A stretch of DNA of 9,305 nucleotides from Prevotellaceae bacterium (GTDB lineage Bacteria > Bacteroidota > Bacteroidia > Bacteroidales > UBA932). Within the stretch, counting starts at the first letter, position 1. The number at the start of each line of letters is the position of its first letter. The DNA is taken from the NCBI GenBank assembly GCA_031284065.1, contig JAITAP010000234.1, positions 1-9,305 of the forward strand, given 5' to 3'. Positions 1-6,932 of this stretch are shown one piece after another. The notes under the pieces were generated by a model. That model had not been told where the DNA came from. It saw only the letters and a program-made list of their open reading frames with translations, and did not search any database. Made by a program: the position numbers and the translations under genes.

Positions 1-33
1 TTTCTACCGAGCGATTCATTCCTACGGAATGAA
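1..33 (+). repeat. Hairpin repeat, copy 1 (TTTCTACCGAGCG + CCTACGG hairpin)
   Basis: A 13-base block (tttctaccgagcg, 1-13) is followed by a perfect 8-bp stem with a three-base loop: ttcattcc (15-22), tac (23-25), ggaatgaa (26-33). The same 13-base block recurs at 3027-3039, followed at exactly the same offset by a hairpin with a different stem sequence but the same CCTACGG core. The left edge is cut by the window, so the element may be longer. Confidence 0.75.
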
Positions 34-76
34 AGACGCAAGCGCCCTACGAACGCCGCGCCCCCGCGCCTCCCCA

Positions 77-145
77 AAGCCCTGAAAGGGCGTAATCATT
101 AGCGTAGGGCAACGCCCTACGAACGTCGCGCATCGCGTCTCCACC
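77..145 (+). repeat. Left arm of a 69-bp inverted repeat
   Basis: These 69 bases match the reverse complement of 481-549 at 65 positions; all four differences lie toward the inner end. Each arm contains two triloop hairpins: gccct-gaa-agggc (79-91) and cgtagggc-aac-gccctacg (103-121). A partial direct copy of the inner part (cgccctacgaacg) is also present at 45-57. The arm ends where the long C-run begins. Together the arms bound a 473-bp structure, either one element with long terminal inverted repeats or two insertions of the same repeat in opposite orientation. Confidence 0.85.
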
Positions 146-216
146 CCCCCCCCCCCCCCCCAGACCCCCCCGGCCGCCCCAGGCCCCCCCCCCGGCCCCG
201 GCGGCACCCCCCCCCC
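144..216. repeat. C-tract cluster (G-tracts on the minus strand)
   Basis: Within 73 bases there are C-runs of 18 (144-161), 7 (165-171), 4 (177-180), 10 (184-193), 4 (196-199) and 10 (207-216), separated by only a few bases. On the minus strand these are G-runs close enough to form several overlapping G-quadruplexes, and the plus strand could form i-motif structures. Nothing like this occurs elsewhere in the window. Homopolymers this long are prone to slippage in the cell and to sequencing error, so the exact lengths should not be trusted. Confidence 0.8.
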
Positions 217-458
217 ATGTTGGCAAAAGGCCGCACCAACGGGGTGGGGGGTGAGGTCTGGGCGCGCGGCGTGCTGGTCGCTTGCGTATTTCGTTCCGCC
301 GTCGTACCCTCCCGCCGTCTTTCCGAGCGGAGCGAGGAACCGGAGCGAAGCGGAGCTCGGCGTAGCCAATCTCCCACCTTACCACCAAACCCTTGTTGCC
401 GCTATGTGGCAAAAATGGCGGGAGGTTCCTCCACTACGCGCGCTCGTGCCTCGCGCGG

Positions 459-475
459 CTCCGGTCGGAATGACG
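459..475 (-). repeat. Interspersed repeat core (17-mer), minus-strand copy
   Basis: Read on the minus strand these 17 bases (cgtcattccgaccggag) are identical to 6750-6766 on the plus strand. Beyond the core both copies continue with a similar order of landmarks: a GGAGG block, a run of T ending in TGCC, then GCGGCAAC or GCCGCAAC. This suggests two diverged copies of one longer dispersed element, about 80 bases long here (roughly 395-475). Confidence 0.55.
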
Positions 476-480
476 GGTGG

Positions 481-549
481 GGTGGGGGCACGATGCGCGG
501 CGTTCGTAGGGCGTTGCCCTACGCTAATGATTACGCCCTTTCAGGGCTT
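481..549 (-). repeat. Right arm of the 69-bp inverted repeat
   Basis: Reverse-complement partner of 77-145 (65 of 69 bases identical). It contains the mirror hairpins cgtagggc-gtt-gccctacg (505-523) and gccct-ttc-agggc (535-547). The inner end is GT-rich (gggtggggtggggg around 475-488), facing the C-rich stretch next to the left arm. Confidence 0.85.
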
Positions 550-579
550 AACTCCCTGCGGAAGGTCTCCGGAAGCGCC

Positions 580-655
580 GTCCCTGCGGGACTTACGCGG
601 CGTCAGCCAATTCAGGATTTAAAATTTTTCCTCAAGTTCTCGTTGCAGCAAAGTC
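580..655 (+). repeat. Right-end fragment of the MITE-like element
   Basis: These 76 bases align with 2811-2884 with four substitutions and two single-base indels. The fragment starts with the triloop hairpin gtccc-tgc-gggac (580-592) and ends with the 18-base terminal sequence tctcgttgcagcaaagtc (638-655), which differs at two positions from the right terminus at 2867-2884. No matching left terminus is visible upstream in the window, so this copy is truncated, or its left end has diverged or lies elsewhere. It stops 14 bases before the -7 box of the downstream gene. Confidence 0.75.
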
Positions 656-669
656 ATTCAAATTTATCG

Positions 670-677
670 TACCTTTG
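670..677 (+). promoter_or_regulatory. Bacteroidetes -7 promoter box for the MBL hydrolase gene
   Basis: TACCTTTG matches the Bacteroidetes -7 consensus TAnnTTTG exactly and lies 30 bases before the start codon at 708. A possible -33 half-site is TTG at 643-645, which lies inside the MITE-like terminus; the spacing (24 bases) is a little long. The predicted leader is about 25 bases. Confidence 0.6.
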
Positions 678-707
678 CAGGGATTGACTTTTCATTTTTA
701 CGCGTAA

Positions 708-1475
708 ATGAAGCTTACATTTCTTGGTACGGGCACATCGCAGGGTATTCCCATGATAGGCTGCGCTTGCCGCACGTGTCGCTCCGCCGACCCGCGCGAC
801 AAGCGCCTGCGCACGTCTGCAATGGTTGAGGCCGATGGCGTTACGCTGGTGATTGACGCCGGCCCCGATTTTCGTACGCAAATGCTGCGGGAAAACGTGA
901 AGCGCGTGGACGCTATTTTGCTAACGCACGAGCACACCGACCACATTGGCGGGCTGGACGACGTGCGGGCGTTCAACTACTTTATGGGTCGCCCCATGCC
1001 CGTGTACGCCGAAGAGCGCGTGCAGCGGCAGGTGCAGAGCGCATTTGCGTATGCCTTTGACAAAAACAAGTATCCGGGGTCGCCGGAAATTGAGCAGGTA
1101 GCCATTTGCGCCAATCAGCCGTTTGAGGTGCAGGGGCTGCGCGTACTCCCCGTGCGCGCCATGCACGCGCGGCTTCCGGTGCTGGGATTTCGCGTGGGCA
1201 GCATGGCCTACCTTACCGATACAAACTTTGTGAGCAAGGAATCGAAGCTGCTGCTTGAAGGGTGTGAGGTTTTGGTGGTAAATGCGCTGCGGAGGGAGCC
1301 GCACCTTTCGCACTTTACGCTCAGCGAGGCTCTGCGCCTGATAGACGAGGTAAAACCTGCCCGCGCTTACCTCACTCACGCTTCGCACCAGCTGGGGCTG
1401 CACGCCGAGCTGCAACCCACGCTCCCAAAAAACGTGCAGCTGGCCTACGACGGGCTAACGGCAGCTATCGGTTAG
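708..1475 (+). CDS. MBL-fold metal-dependent hydrolase, PhnP-like (phosphodiesterase type)
   Basis: A 255-residue cytoplasmic metallo-beta-lactamase-fold protein. The metal-binding motif THEHTDH is at residues 73-79 (H74, H76, D78, H79), with further likely ligands H153, D171 and H224. Near the N-terminus GCACRTC (residues 18-24) gives three cysteines (C19, C21, C24) spaced as in the structural zinc site of PhnP, whose fourth ligand is a C-terminal histidine; H227 could serve here. PhnP hydrolyses cyclic ribose phosphodiesters in phosphonate breakdown, but no phosphonate genes are nearby, so the substrate is unknown and I give no symbol. The ATG at 708 leads straight into the first beta strand (MKLTFLGTGTSQGIP), as is typical for the family, and a good -7 box lies upstream. 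The gene is convergent with mltG, 26 bases apart. The family call is firm; the substrate is open. Confidence 0.92.
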   Translation: MKLTFLGTGTSQGIPMIGCACRTCRSADPRDKRLRTSAMVEADGVTLVIDAGPDFRTQMLRENVKRVDAILLTHEHTDHIGGLDDVRAFNYFMGRPMPVYAEERVQRQVQSAFAYAFDKNKYPGSPEIEQVAICANQPFEVQGLRVLPVRAMHARLPVLGFRVGSMAYLTDTNFVSKESKLLLEGCEVLVVNALRREPHLSHFTLSEALRLIDEVKPARAYLTHASHQLGLHAELQPTLPKNVQLAYDGLTAAIG

Positions 1476-1477
1476 CT

Positions 1478-1494
1478 TGCCCAAAAGCGGGGCA
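1478..1494. terminator. Weak hairpin between convergent genes
   Basis: tgccc (1478-1482), a seven-base loop and gggca (1490-1494) form a 5-bp stem in the 26-base gap between the MBL hydrolase gene and mltG. There is no T-run on either side, so it is at best a weak bidirectional terminator. Confidence 0.25.
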
Positions 1495-1501
1495 GCCTTG
1501 C

Positions 1502-2545
1502 CTACCGGAACACCCTCCTTTTGTTGAGCGCATGTTGGTAGGCGGTGGCGTGGCTGGCGTGCTGCGCAAAGGTTGTGGAGAATGTGTGGTAGCCCGAAAA
1601 ATCGGCTTTGGCGCAAAAAAACATGTAGCTGTGCTCTTCGTAGTCGAGCACGGCGTCTATTGCTGCGGGAGGGGGCGTACAAATGGGTCCGGGCGGAAGC
1701 CCTTGCTGCCGGTAGGTGTTGTAGGGCGATTGAACTTGGGTATGGGAGCGCAAAACGCGGCGTATTGCAAAGTTGCCCGCTGCGTAGCGCACTGTGGGGT
1801 CGGCCTGAAGCGCGATTTGGCTGCGCAGCCGGTTGACGTACACGCCGGCAATGGTTGGCATTTCGTCCACCTTCTGCGTTTCCTCCGCCACGATTGACGC
1901 CAAAATAACCGCGTCGATGCGCGACAGCCTCAAGCGATCAAGCTTTTGCTCGCGGTCGTTGGACTGCCAAAAGTTGTCCCACTCCCTGTACATGCGCTTC
2001 AGAAAATCGTCTATGCTCACGTTCCAGTACAGCTCGTAGGTATTGGGGATGAACATTGCCATGAAGTTTTCGGAGGTGAAGCCAAAGCTGTTTGCCGACG
2101 CCTCGTCCGTCAGGGCTTGCAGCAGCGACGTTGAGTCCAGCTCTATGTGCCGTGCAATAGCGCCGGCAAGCCGTTGGCGCGTTCGTGCATTGTGAAGGTT
2201 TAGATTGACGGGCGTTTGAGCGCCCGACGCCAACATGTGTATCAGCCTTTTGTTGCCCATGTTGGGCGTGATTTTGTAGCACCCGGAGTAGATTTTTTGG
2301 CCATACTCCAACCTTTTTACGGCGTGAGCAAAGGTGGCGGAGTTTTTTACCACGCTGTCTTTGATAATGTACTCTAACACATCCGCCTTTGTGGAGCCGG
2401 TAGAAATGTAAATCAGCCGGCCTTCGTTGGGGGCATTTACGTTAGGCCTGTAGAGCTCGGAGTAAAGATAGTACGCTAAGCCTGCAAGCATGCCCAGCGC
2501 AACCGCACCCGACATGAGCAGCACCTTTCGAGATATGTTGTGCAT
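1502..2545 (-). CDS. mltG: Endolytic murein transglycosylase MltG (YceG family)
   Basis: A 347-residue inner-membrane lytic transglycosylase that cuts nascent peptidoglycan strands and is thought to set glycan chain length. One transmembrane segment lies at about residues 8-29, after a short N-terminus (MHNISRK), with the rest outside the membrane. A LysM-like region occupies roughly residues 43-110. The catalytic YceG domain follows: ASIVAEET at 216-223, with E222 as the likely catalytic glutamate, then AGVYVNRL (233-240), LQADPTVRYA (246-255), SPYNTYRQQGLPPGPIC (273-289) and the C-terminal HTFSTTFAQH (320-329). These are the family hallmarks, and the length is usual for Bacteroidetes. The ATG start places the membrane anchor correctly. 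It is transcribed alone: convergent with the MBL hydrolase gene and divergent from recO across 567 non-coding bases. Confidence 0.95.
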   Translation of the reverse strand: MHNISRKVLLMSGAVALGMLAGLAYYLYSELYRPNVNAPNEGRLIYISTGSTKADVLEYIIKDSVVKNSATFAHAVKRLEYGQKIYSGCYKITPNMGNKRLIHMLASGAQTPVNLNLHNARTRQRLAGAIARHIELDSTSLLQALTDEASANSFGFTSENFMAMFIPNTYELYWNVSIDDFLKRMYREWDNFWQSNDREQKLDRLRLSRIDAVILASIVAEETQKVDEMPTIAGVYVNRLRSQIALQADPTVRYAAGNFAIRRVLRSHTQVQSPYNTYRQQGLPPGPICTPPPAAIDAVLDYEEHSYMFFCAKADFSGYHTFSTTFAQHASHATAYQHALNKRRVFR

Positions 2546-2586
2546 GGTATTTAAATGAAAAAGCGAATTACAGCGTTAACAAGCTG

Positions 2587-2594
2587 CGAAGTTA
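2587..2594 (-). promoter_or_regulatory. Possible -7 box for mltG
   Basis: On the minus strand TAACTTCG matches TAnnTTTG except for one base and lies 41 bases before the mltG start codon, giving a leader of about 36 bases. No convincing -33 half-site is seen; a T-rich stretch lies about 20 bases upstream. Confidence 0.35.
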
Positions 2595-2618
2595 GCCTTA
2601 TTTATTCACATGGAAAAG

Positions 2619-2647
2619 TTTGCGTCCATGAATTTTGTTTAACTTTG
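2619..2647 (+). promoter_or_regulatory. Plus-strand Bacteroidetes promoter, far upstream of recO
   Basis: TTTG at 2619-2622 and TAACTTTG at 2640-2647 match both halves of the Bacteroidetes promoter (-33 TTTG, -7 TAnnTTTG) with 17 bases between them, slightly shorter than usual. It is the best two-part promoter match in the window. Predicted transcription starts near 2652 and runs toward recO, whose start codon is about 460 bases away, so it gives either a very long recO leader or a separate untranslated RNA. Confidence 0.45.
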
Positions 2648-2692
2648 CAAAAAACAACGGGGCGCTCTTGATAGCGCTTGATATATGGATTT

Positions 2693-2884
2693 GACTTTGT
2701 TGCAACGAGAGCACATTATATAAAGCCTACGACAGCAAGTCCCTGCGGGACTTACACGGCGATGTCTGTAGCCATAGCCGTAGGCTAAAGCCTACGGTTA
2801 ATCAAGTGTCGTCCCTGCGGGACTTACACGGCATCAGCCAATTCAGGATTTAAATTTTTCTCAAGTTCTCGTTGCAATAAAGTC
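2693..2884. mobile_element. MITE-like element, 192 bp, with 18-bp terminal inverted repeats
   Basis: The ends gactttgttgcaacgaga (2693-2710) and tctcgttgcaataaagtc (2867-2884) are inverted repeats with one mismatch. Inside are two exact 22-base direct repeats (2739-2760 and 2811-2832), each opening with the hairpin gtccc-tgc-gggac, and a perfect 9-bp palindrome ccgtaggct-aa-agcctacgg (2778-2797). No transposase is encoded and I see no clear target-site duplication. The right part recurs at 580-655. Small size, paired termini, lack of coding capacity and a second partial copy fit a non-autonomous element. A structured regulatory repeat without mobility is the alternative. Confidence 0.55.
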
Positions 2885-2988
2885 TATTAGACTAAGAGCC
2901 GAGAGTTGAAGATATAGAATATGAATATGTTACCCAATCTGTACACCGTATTCCGTTTAGGAATGTACCAAAAAAATGTTTCGGTGGT

Positions 2989-3001
2989 ATTCCTACGGAA
3001 T
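2989..3001. repeat. CCTACGG triloop hairpin
   Basis: attcc-tac-ggaat, a 5-bp stem with a three-base loop. It shares the CCTACGG core with the hairpins at 15-33 and 3041-3059. Confidence 0.6.
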
Positions 3002-3026
3002 GTCGGTTTCGGGAGAGGGGCGATAT

Positions 3027-3059
3027 TTTCTACCGAGCGTGGCATCCCTACGGGATACC
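3027..3059 (+). repeat. Hairpin repeat, copy 2 (TTTCTACCGAGCG + CCTACGG hairpin)
   Basis: The 13-base block at 3027-3039 is identical to 1-13. After it comes the hairpin tggcatccc-tac-gggatacca (3040-3060): nine base positions per side with one C-A mismatch. Compared with copy 1, the stem bases differ on both sides in a way that keeps pairing, while the CCTACGG core and its distance from the 13-base block are unchanged. Confidence 0.7.
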
Positions 3060-3112
3060 ATTTTCAATTCCGATATTTATATTCTAATAGCTAAATTCCA
3101 AACCATTCCAAA

Positions 3113-3841
3113 GTGGACAAGCTTCGCGGTATAGTGCTGCATAGCATCAAGTATGGGGAGACGAGCGTTATTGCGCACATCTACACCGACGTGCAGGGAC
3201 GACAAACCTACATGCTCAACGGCGTGCGCGGCGCAACGCAACGCCATAAGTCTGCGCTCATACAGCCGCTCTTTTTGCTCGACATTGAGGCGTACCCCGC
3301 GCGGAGGCAAGGCACAATGTGCCGCATGAAAGAGTTTCGCGCCAGCGTGCCGCTGCAAAGCCTGCCGTTTGATGTGCACAAAAACGTGATAGCGCTTTTC
3401 ATCGGCGAGGTGCTCTACAAGCTGATTCGCGAGGAGGAGCAAAACGAGGCGTTGTTTGGCTTTTTGTGCAAGTACATTCTGCTGCTCGACGAAATGCAGC
3501 GGGGCGTGTCAAACTTTCACCTTTACTTTCTGGCGCAGCTGGCGCGGCACTTGGGATTTTTTCCCGGCAACGCTCACAGCGCGGAGTACGCCTACTTCGA
3601 CATGAAAAACGGCGTGTTTGTTCCCTTTGCGCCGCAGCACGGCGTATTTATGGACAAGCCAACGTCGGCGCTGCTGGGCAGGCTAATCGGCGCAACGTTT
3701 GACGATTTGCAGCGCATACAAGCGTCAAGAGGGCAGCGAAACCTCCTGCTGCGGAAGCTGCTCGACTACTACTGCACCCATCTCGGCATGTCAAACCCTA
3801 TTCGCTCGCTGGCAGTGCTGGAGGAAGTGTTTGCAGAGTAA
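3113..3841 (+). CDS. recO: DNA repair protein RecO
   Basis: A 242-residue cytoplasmic mediator of the RecFOR pathway, which helps load RecA onto SSB-coated single-stranded DNA and anneals complementary strands. The N-terminal OB-fold is recognisable from KLRGIVLHSIKYGETSVI (residues 3-20) and VRGATQRHKSALIQPL (38-53), which carries basic DNA-binding residues. An all-helical C-terminal region follows (about 80-240), with LARHLGFFPG (143-152) as a typical stretch. Only three scattered cysteines (70, 119, 221) are present, so the CxxC zinc finger known from some RecO proteins is missing. The start is GTG at 3113: the frame has a stop at 3092-3094 and no ATG between, and the GTG gives the expected N-terminus. 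No Shine-Dalgarno sequence is visible. It is followed by panC after 99 AT-rich bases; functional linkage is unlikely. Confidence 0.93.
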   Translation: MDKLRGIVLHSIKYGETSVIAHIYTDVQGRQTYMLNGVRGATQRHKSALIQPLFLLDIEAYPARRQGTMCRMKEFRASVPLQSLPFDVHKNVIALFIGEVLYKLIREEEQNEALFGFLCKYILLLDEMQRGVSNFHLYFLAQLARHLGFFPGNAHSAEYAYFDMKNGVFVPFAPQHGVFMDKPTSALLGRLIGATFDDLQRIQASRGQRNLLLRKLLDYYCTHLGMSNPIRSLAVLEEVFAE

Positions 3842-3846
3842 TTTGC

Positions 3847-3862
3847 TGAATTTTTTAATTCA
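3847..3862. other. AT-rich palindrome after recO
   Basis: tgaatt-tttt-aattca is a perfect 6-bp inverted repeat five bases after the recO stop codon. It is AT-rich and so thermodynamically weak; it could contribute to 3'-end formation of recO mRNA. Confidence 0.3.
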
Positions 3863-3873
3863 CAAATTTCAGA

Positions 3874-3917
3874 ATTTGCATAATTAACATATTTAAAAGC
3901 ATGTAAATTATGCAAAT
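3874..3917. promoter_or_regulatory. 17-bp AT-rich dyad upstream of panC
   Basis: 3874-3890 (atttgcataattaacat) pairs with 3901-3917 (atgtaaattatgcaaat) at 16 of 17 positions, with a 10-base loop (3891-3900). The outer 12 bases are perfect. It ends 24 bases before the panC start. It could be an operator for a dimeric regulator, or a transcript hairpin serving as recO terminator or panC leader. Neither role is shown. Confidence 0.5.
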
Positions 3918-3921
3918 CCTG

Positions 3922-3929
3922 TAATTATG
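3922..3929 (+). promoter_or_regulatory. Possible -7 box for panC
   Basis: TAATTATG matches TAnnTTTG with one mismatch and lies 11 bases before the panC ATG. Transcription from it would give a leader of only a few bases. The surrounding DNA is so AT-rich that a chance match is possible. Confidence 0.25.
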
Positions 3930-3940
3930 TAAAAATATAT

Positions 3941-4786
3941 ATGATGAAAGTTGTAAAAACCATACAAGAACTCCGGCAGCTGCTGACGGAGGAGAAAAGT
4001 CAGGGGAAAACGGTAGGGTTTGTTCCCACTATGGGTGCGCTGCACCGAGGGCATTTGTCGCTGGTGCAGCGTTGCAAAAAGGAGTGCGGGGTGGCGGTGG
4101 TCAGCATCTTTGTAAACCCCACGCAGTTTAACGACCGGGGCGACCTTGAGCGCTACCCCCGCACGCTTGCCGCCGACGTGCAGCTGCTGCAAGCGGCGAG
4201 CTGCGACGTTGCGTTTGCGCCGAGCGAAAAAGAGATTTACCCCGAGCCGGATACGCGCATATTCGACTTTGGGCTGCTGGACAAGGTGATGGAGGGCGAA
4301 CGCCGCCCGGGGCACTTCAACGGCGTGGCGCAGGTGGTGAGCCGCCTGTTTGACGCTGTAAAACCCGACTGTGCGTACTTTGGCGAGAAGGATTTTCAGC
4401 AACTTGCCGTTGTTAGCGAAATGGTGCGTCAGCTTGGCCTGCCGGTGGAGATTGTTCGCTGCCCCATTGTGCGCGAGGCGGACGGCTTAGCCCTCAGCTC
4501 GCGCAACGCGCTACTCACGCCCGAGCAGCGGGCGGCCGCGCCCATCATTGCCAAAACGCTGTTTGCCGCTGTGGATAGGGTGTGCGACGTCGATTTAGCT
4601 GCGCTGAAAAAGTTTGTGGAAGATTCCATCAACGCCGATGAGCGACTGAAGGTGGAGTACTTTGAGGTGGTTTGCGCGCGCACCCTACAGCCTGTCGCCT
4701 CGCTGGACGACGACTGCGCCAAGCAAGCGTGCATTGCGGTGCACGCCGGCAAAATTCGCCTGATTGATAACGTGCGGCTGACGTAG
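3941..4786 (+). CDS. panC: Pantothenate synthetase (pantoate--beta-alanine ligase) PanC
   Basis: A 281-residue cytoplasmic enzyme that joins pantoate to beta-alanine using ATP (through pantoyl-adenylate), the last step of vitamin B5 synthesis. It is a HIGH-type nucleotidyltransferase: PTMGALHRGH (residues 29-38) carries the HxGH motif at 35-38. FVNPTQF (57-63), RPGHFNGVAQVVSRLF (122-137), FGEKDFQQ (147-154, KMSKS-like region) and VREADGLALSSRN (177-189) follow. All known active-site blocks are intact and the length is normal. Two tandem ATGs (3941 and 3944) are possible starts; MKVV from the second is equally good. panD and panB, which often accompany panC, are not adjacent: the downstream gene is convergent, with only eight bases between stop codons. 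Confidence 0.96.
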   Translation: MMKVVKTIQELRQLLTEEKSQGKTVGFVPTMGALHRGHLSLVQRCKKECGVAVVSIFVNPTQFNDRGDLERYPRTLAADVQLLQAASCDVAFAPSEKEIYPEPDTRIFDFGLLDKVMEGERRPGHFNGVAQVVSRLFDAVKPDCAYFGEKDFQQLAVVSEMVRQLGLPVEIVRCPIVREADGLALSSRNALLTPEQRAAAPIIAKTLFAAVDRVCDVDLAALKKFVEDSINADERLKVEYFEVVCARTLQPVASLDDDCAKQACIAVHAGKIRLIDNVRLT

Positions 4787-4794
4787 CCTCAGCT

Positions 4795-6672
4795 TCACGC
4801 CAGCTCGTCCAGCTCCAGCCATCGCAGCTCCTTTGCGGCAAGCGCATCCACCACCTCGCCTATGCGCGTTGATTTTAGCGTCAGCTCGTGGGGGGTGAGC
4901 AAGCCGGAGCCAAGCTGCTGCTCCAGCTCCTGCTTTTCGCGCTCCAGCTGCCGCAGCTCGTCGGGCAGGGATTCGTACTCGCGCCTTTCGGCAAACGAAA
5001 GCCGCCGCTTTTCGGGGACGCTCCTTTTGCGCTCCGCTGCGGGATTTTCTGCGGGCAGCTGCCCTGCGCACGGCGGCTGTCGCTGTTGCAGCCGCTCTTG
5101 CTGCTGCCGGTAGCTACGGTAGTCGGTGTAGCTGCCGGGAAAGTCTTTTATCCTGCCCACATCCTCGAACACAAAGAGGTGGTCAACAATTTTGTCCATA
5201 AAGTAGCGGTCGTGCGACACAATGATTACGCAGCCCTCAAACTCCCTAAGGTACTCCTCCAGCACCGCCATCGTCATCAGGTCGAGGTCGTTGGTAGGCT
5301 CGTCGAGGATGAGGAAGTTGGGCTGGCGCATGAGGATGGCGAGCAGGTACAGCCGCCGCCGCTCGCCGCCGCTGAGCTTGCGCACTAAGGTTTGCTGTGC
5401 GCTCGGCGGGAACAAAAAGTGGTTGAGGAACTGCGACGCCGACAGGTTTTTCCCGTCGCCCATCTTTACGTACTCCGCAATGTCCCGCGCCACGTCAATC
5501 ACCCGCTTGTTTTCGCTGACCGTGATACCCTCCTGCCGGTAGTAGCCCACCACCACCGTTTCGCCGCGACTTGCGTGCCCGCTGTCGGGGCGCAGAGTCC
5601 CGGCGAGCAGGTTGAGCAGCGTAGTTTTGCCCGAGCCGTTTTTGCCGATAATGCCTACCTTTTCGCCGCGCTTGAACTCGTAGCTGAACTTATCCACGTA
5701 AGCCGTGCCGTCGTACGCCTTGTAGAGGTTTTTTGCCTCGATAATTTTTTTGCCCAGCCGAGCCGAGCGTACGCTTATTTCCACCTGCCCGTCCTGCCGC
5801 TTGGCGTGGGCGCGCTCTTTCACCTCGTCAAAAGCGTTGACGCGCGACTTGATTTTTGTTCCCCGCGCCGACGGCTGGCGGCGTATCCACTCCAGCTCGC
5901 GGCGAAACAGGTTGGACGCGCGATCCACCTCTGCGTTAAAAGCATCTATCCGCTCCTGACGCTTCTCCAAAAAGTAGGAAAAATTGCCCCGATAGGTAAA
6001 CAGCCGCTGCTGGTCGATTTCGAGAATGACGTTGCACACGCGGTCGAGGAAGTAGCGGTCGTGCGTAACCATGAGCAGCGTGGAGCGCGACTTGGAGAGG
6101 TAGCCCTCGAGCCACTCCACCATGTCAATGTCGAGGTGGTTGGTAGGCTCGTCGAGGATAAGGAAATCCGGCTCGTTGATGAGCACGTTGGCCAGGGCAA
6201 CCCGCTTGCGCTGCCCGCCGCTGAGTTCGCCAATGCGCCGGTCGAACCCGGCGATGCGCAGCTGCGTGAGGATTTGCTTGGCGCGTTGCTCGTAGCCCCA
6301 CGCGTGGTGCGCGTCCATTTGCTCGGAGAGCGCCGCCACGTCGCGCCCCTCGAGTGTCGCCCGCTCGTACTCGCTGATGATTTTCACGGCCGGGCTGTCG
6401 GAGGCAAACACCGCCTGCCACACCGACATCTCCGGCGGGAAGCCGTCAAGTTGCTCCAGAAAGCCCACGCGCAGGTCGCGGCGAAACGTTACGCTGCCCT
6501 CGTCGGGCGCGTCGCGACCGGCAATAATGTTGAGCAAGGTTGTTTTGCCCGCGCCGTTCTTGGCAACAATGGCAACGCGCTGCCCCTCGCCTACGCCAAG
6601 CTTGAGGTTGCTGAACAGCGACAAATCGCCAAACGATTTACTTAGATTTTCAACTTGAAGGTATGGTATCAT
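4795..6672 (-). CDS. uup: ABC-F family ATPase, Uup type
   Basis: A 625-residue soluble ABC-F protein with two nucleotide-binding domains and no membrane segments. NBD1: Walker A-like AKNGAGKTT (37-45, Ala in place of the usual first Gly), signature LSGGQRKR (150-157), Walker B FLILDEPTNHLD (170-181), switch H at THDR (203-206). An arm/linker region spans about 235-310, with the EWIRRQPSARGTKIKSR segment at 261-277. NBD2: GKNGSGKTT (343-351), LSGGERRR (433-440), FLILDEPTNDLD (453-464), SHDR (486-489). The tail (about 515-625) is charged and ends in a coiled coil (about 555-622), as in Uup. Uup-type proteins have been linked to ribosome function and to transposon precise excision/DNA intermediates; the exact role here is inferred. 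The ATG at 6672 gives the family's N-terminus. It is convergent with panC, eight bases apart. Confidence 0.93.
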   Translation of the reverse strand: MIPYLQVENLSKSFGDLSLFSNLKLGVGEGQRVAIVAKNGAGKTTLLNIIAGRDAPDEGSVTFRRDLRVGFLEQLDGFPPEMSVWQAVFASDSPAVKIISEYERATLEGRDVAALSEQMDAHHAWGYEQRAKQILTQLRIAGFDRRIGELSGGQRKRVALANVLINEPDFLILDEPTNHLDIDMVEWLEGYLSKSRSTLLMVTHDRYFLDRVCNVILEIDQQRLFTYRGNFSYFLEKRQERIDAFNAEVDRASNLFRRELEWIRRQPSARGTKIKSRVNAFDEVKERAHAKRQDGQVEISVRSARLGKKIIEAKNLYKAYDGTAYVDKFSYEFKRGEKVGIIGKNGSGKTTLLNLLAGTLRPDSGHASRGETVVVGYYRQEGITVSENKRVIDVARDIAEYVKMGDGKNLSASQFLNHFLFPPSAQQTLVRKLSGGERRRLYLLAILMRQPNFLILDEPTNDLDLMTMAVLEEYLREFEGCVIIVSHDRYFMDKIVDHLFVFEDVGRIKDFPGSYTDYRSYRQQQERLQQRQPPCAGQLPAENPAAERKRSVPEKRRLSFAERREYESLPDELRQLEREKQELEQQLGSGLLTPHELTLKSTRIGEVVDALAAKELRWLELDELA

Positions 6673-6677
6673 AGGCG

Positions 6678-6685
6678 CAAAGGTA
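6678..6685 (-). promoter_or_regulatory. -7 box directly in front of the ABC-F start codon
   Basis: TACCTTTG on the minus strand matches TAnnTTTG exactly and ends only five bases before the ATG at 6672. If used, the transcript would start about at the start codon (leaderless or nearly so). No clear -33 TTTG is seen at the expected distance. Confidence 0.5.
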
Positions 6686-6702
6686 GCAAATTTTGCGGGT
6701 TA

Positions 6703-6738
6703 CTTGCGCGGCTTGCGCCACTCTTGCGGCTTGCGCTG
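6703..6738 (+). repeat. Short tandem repeat, four 9-base units
   Basis: cttgcgcgg, cttgcgcca, ctcttgcgg and cttgcgctg lie head to tail with period 9 and a CTTGCG core that shifts slightly in the third unit. It lies upstream of the ABC-F promoter box. Confidence 0.45.
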
Positions 6739-6749
6739 TCTCTCCGTGC

Positions 6750-6818
6750 CGTCATTCCGACCGGAGTACGTTTCTCTTATGTGGGGAGGTTTACTTTGCC
6801 GCAACATTCATTGCGGCA
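6750..6818 (+). repeat. Interspersed repeat core (17-mer) and adjoining hairpin, plus-strand copy
   Basis: 6750-6766 is identical to the reverse complement of 459-475. The following bases keep the same order of landmarks as that copy (a GGAGG block, then TTTGCC and GCAAC) and end in a perfect 8-bp hairpin at 6797-6804 / 6811-6818. It appears to be a degenerate copy of a dispersed element. Confidence 0.5.
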
Positions 6819-6915
6819 GCAAAATCTATCTTTTGTAAAGATGGAACTCTAAAAAACACAGCTCGTCGCACTCGGTTACTTGAGCATTTGGCGCGATATT
6901 TTTATTGCTAAGGGT

Positions 6916-6932
6916 AATGCTTACTAAGCATT
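6916..6932. other. Perfect 7-bp palindromic hairpin
   Basis: aatgctt (6916-6922), act, aagcatt (6926-6932). It lies about 110 bases past the HAD gene's stop codon on its downstream side. There is no adjoining T-run, so its use as a terminator is uncertain. Confidence 0.3.

Larger units (their letters stand above)
1..707. other. Repeat-rich non-coding region upstream of the MBL hydrolase gene
   Basis: No believable gene is seen in these 707 bases. Open frames cross the block on both strands, but they translate into Pro/Gly/Arg/Ser-rich low-complexity sequence driven by the C-runs and repeats, and they match no family I know. The block contains a hairpin repeat at its left edge, two arms of a 69-bp inverted repeat, a cluster of long C-runs, nested short inverted repeats (for example 308-316 with 417-425, and 334-341 with 424-431), the end of a MITE-like element and finally the promoter of the downstream gene. 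Base composition is much more GC-rich at 120-500 than in the other intergenic regions of the window, which are AT-rich. Confidence 0.8.
2546..3112. other. Non-coding region between divergent mltG and recO
   Basis: This block of 567 bases has no ORF of useful size. In order it holds the mltG upstream region, a plus-strand promoter (2619-2647), a small hairpin gcgct-cttgat-agcgc (2662-2677), a 192-bp MITE-like element (2693-2884), a featureless AT-rich stretch (2885-2980) and two CCTACGG triloop hairpins (2989-3001, 3041-3059) before recO. A 12-codon open frame (ATG 2685, stop at 2721-2723) lies downstream of the promoter and overlaps the element's left end; I do not regard it as a supported gene. 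Confidence 0.75.
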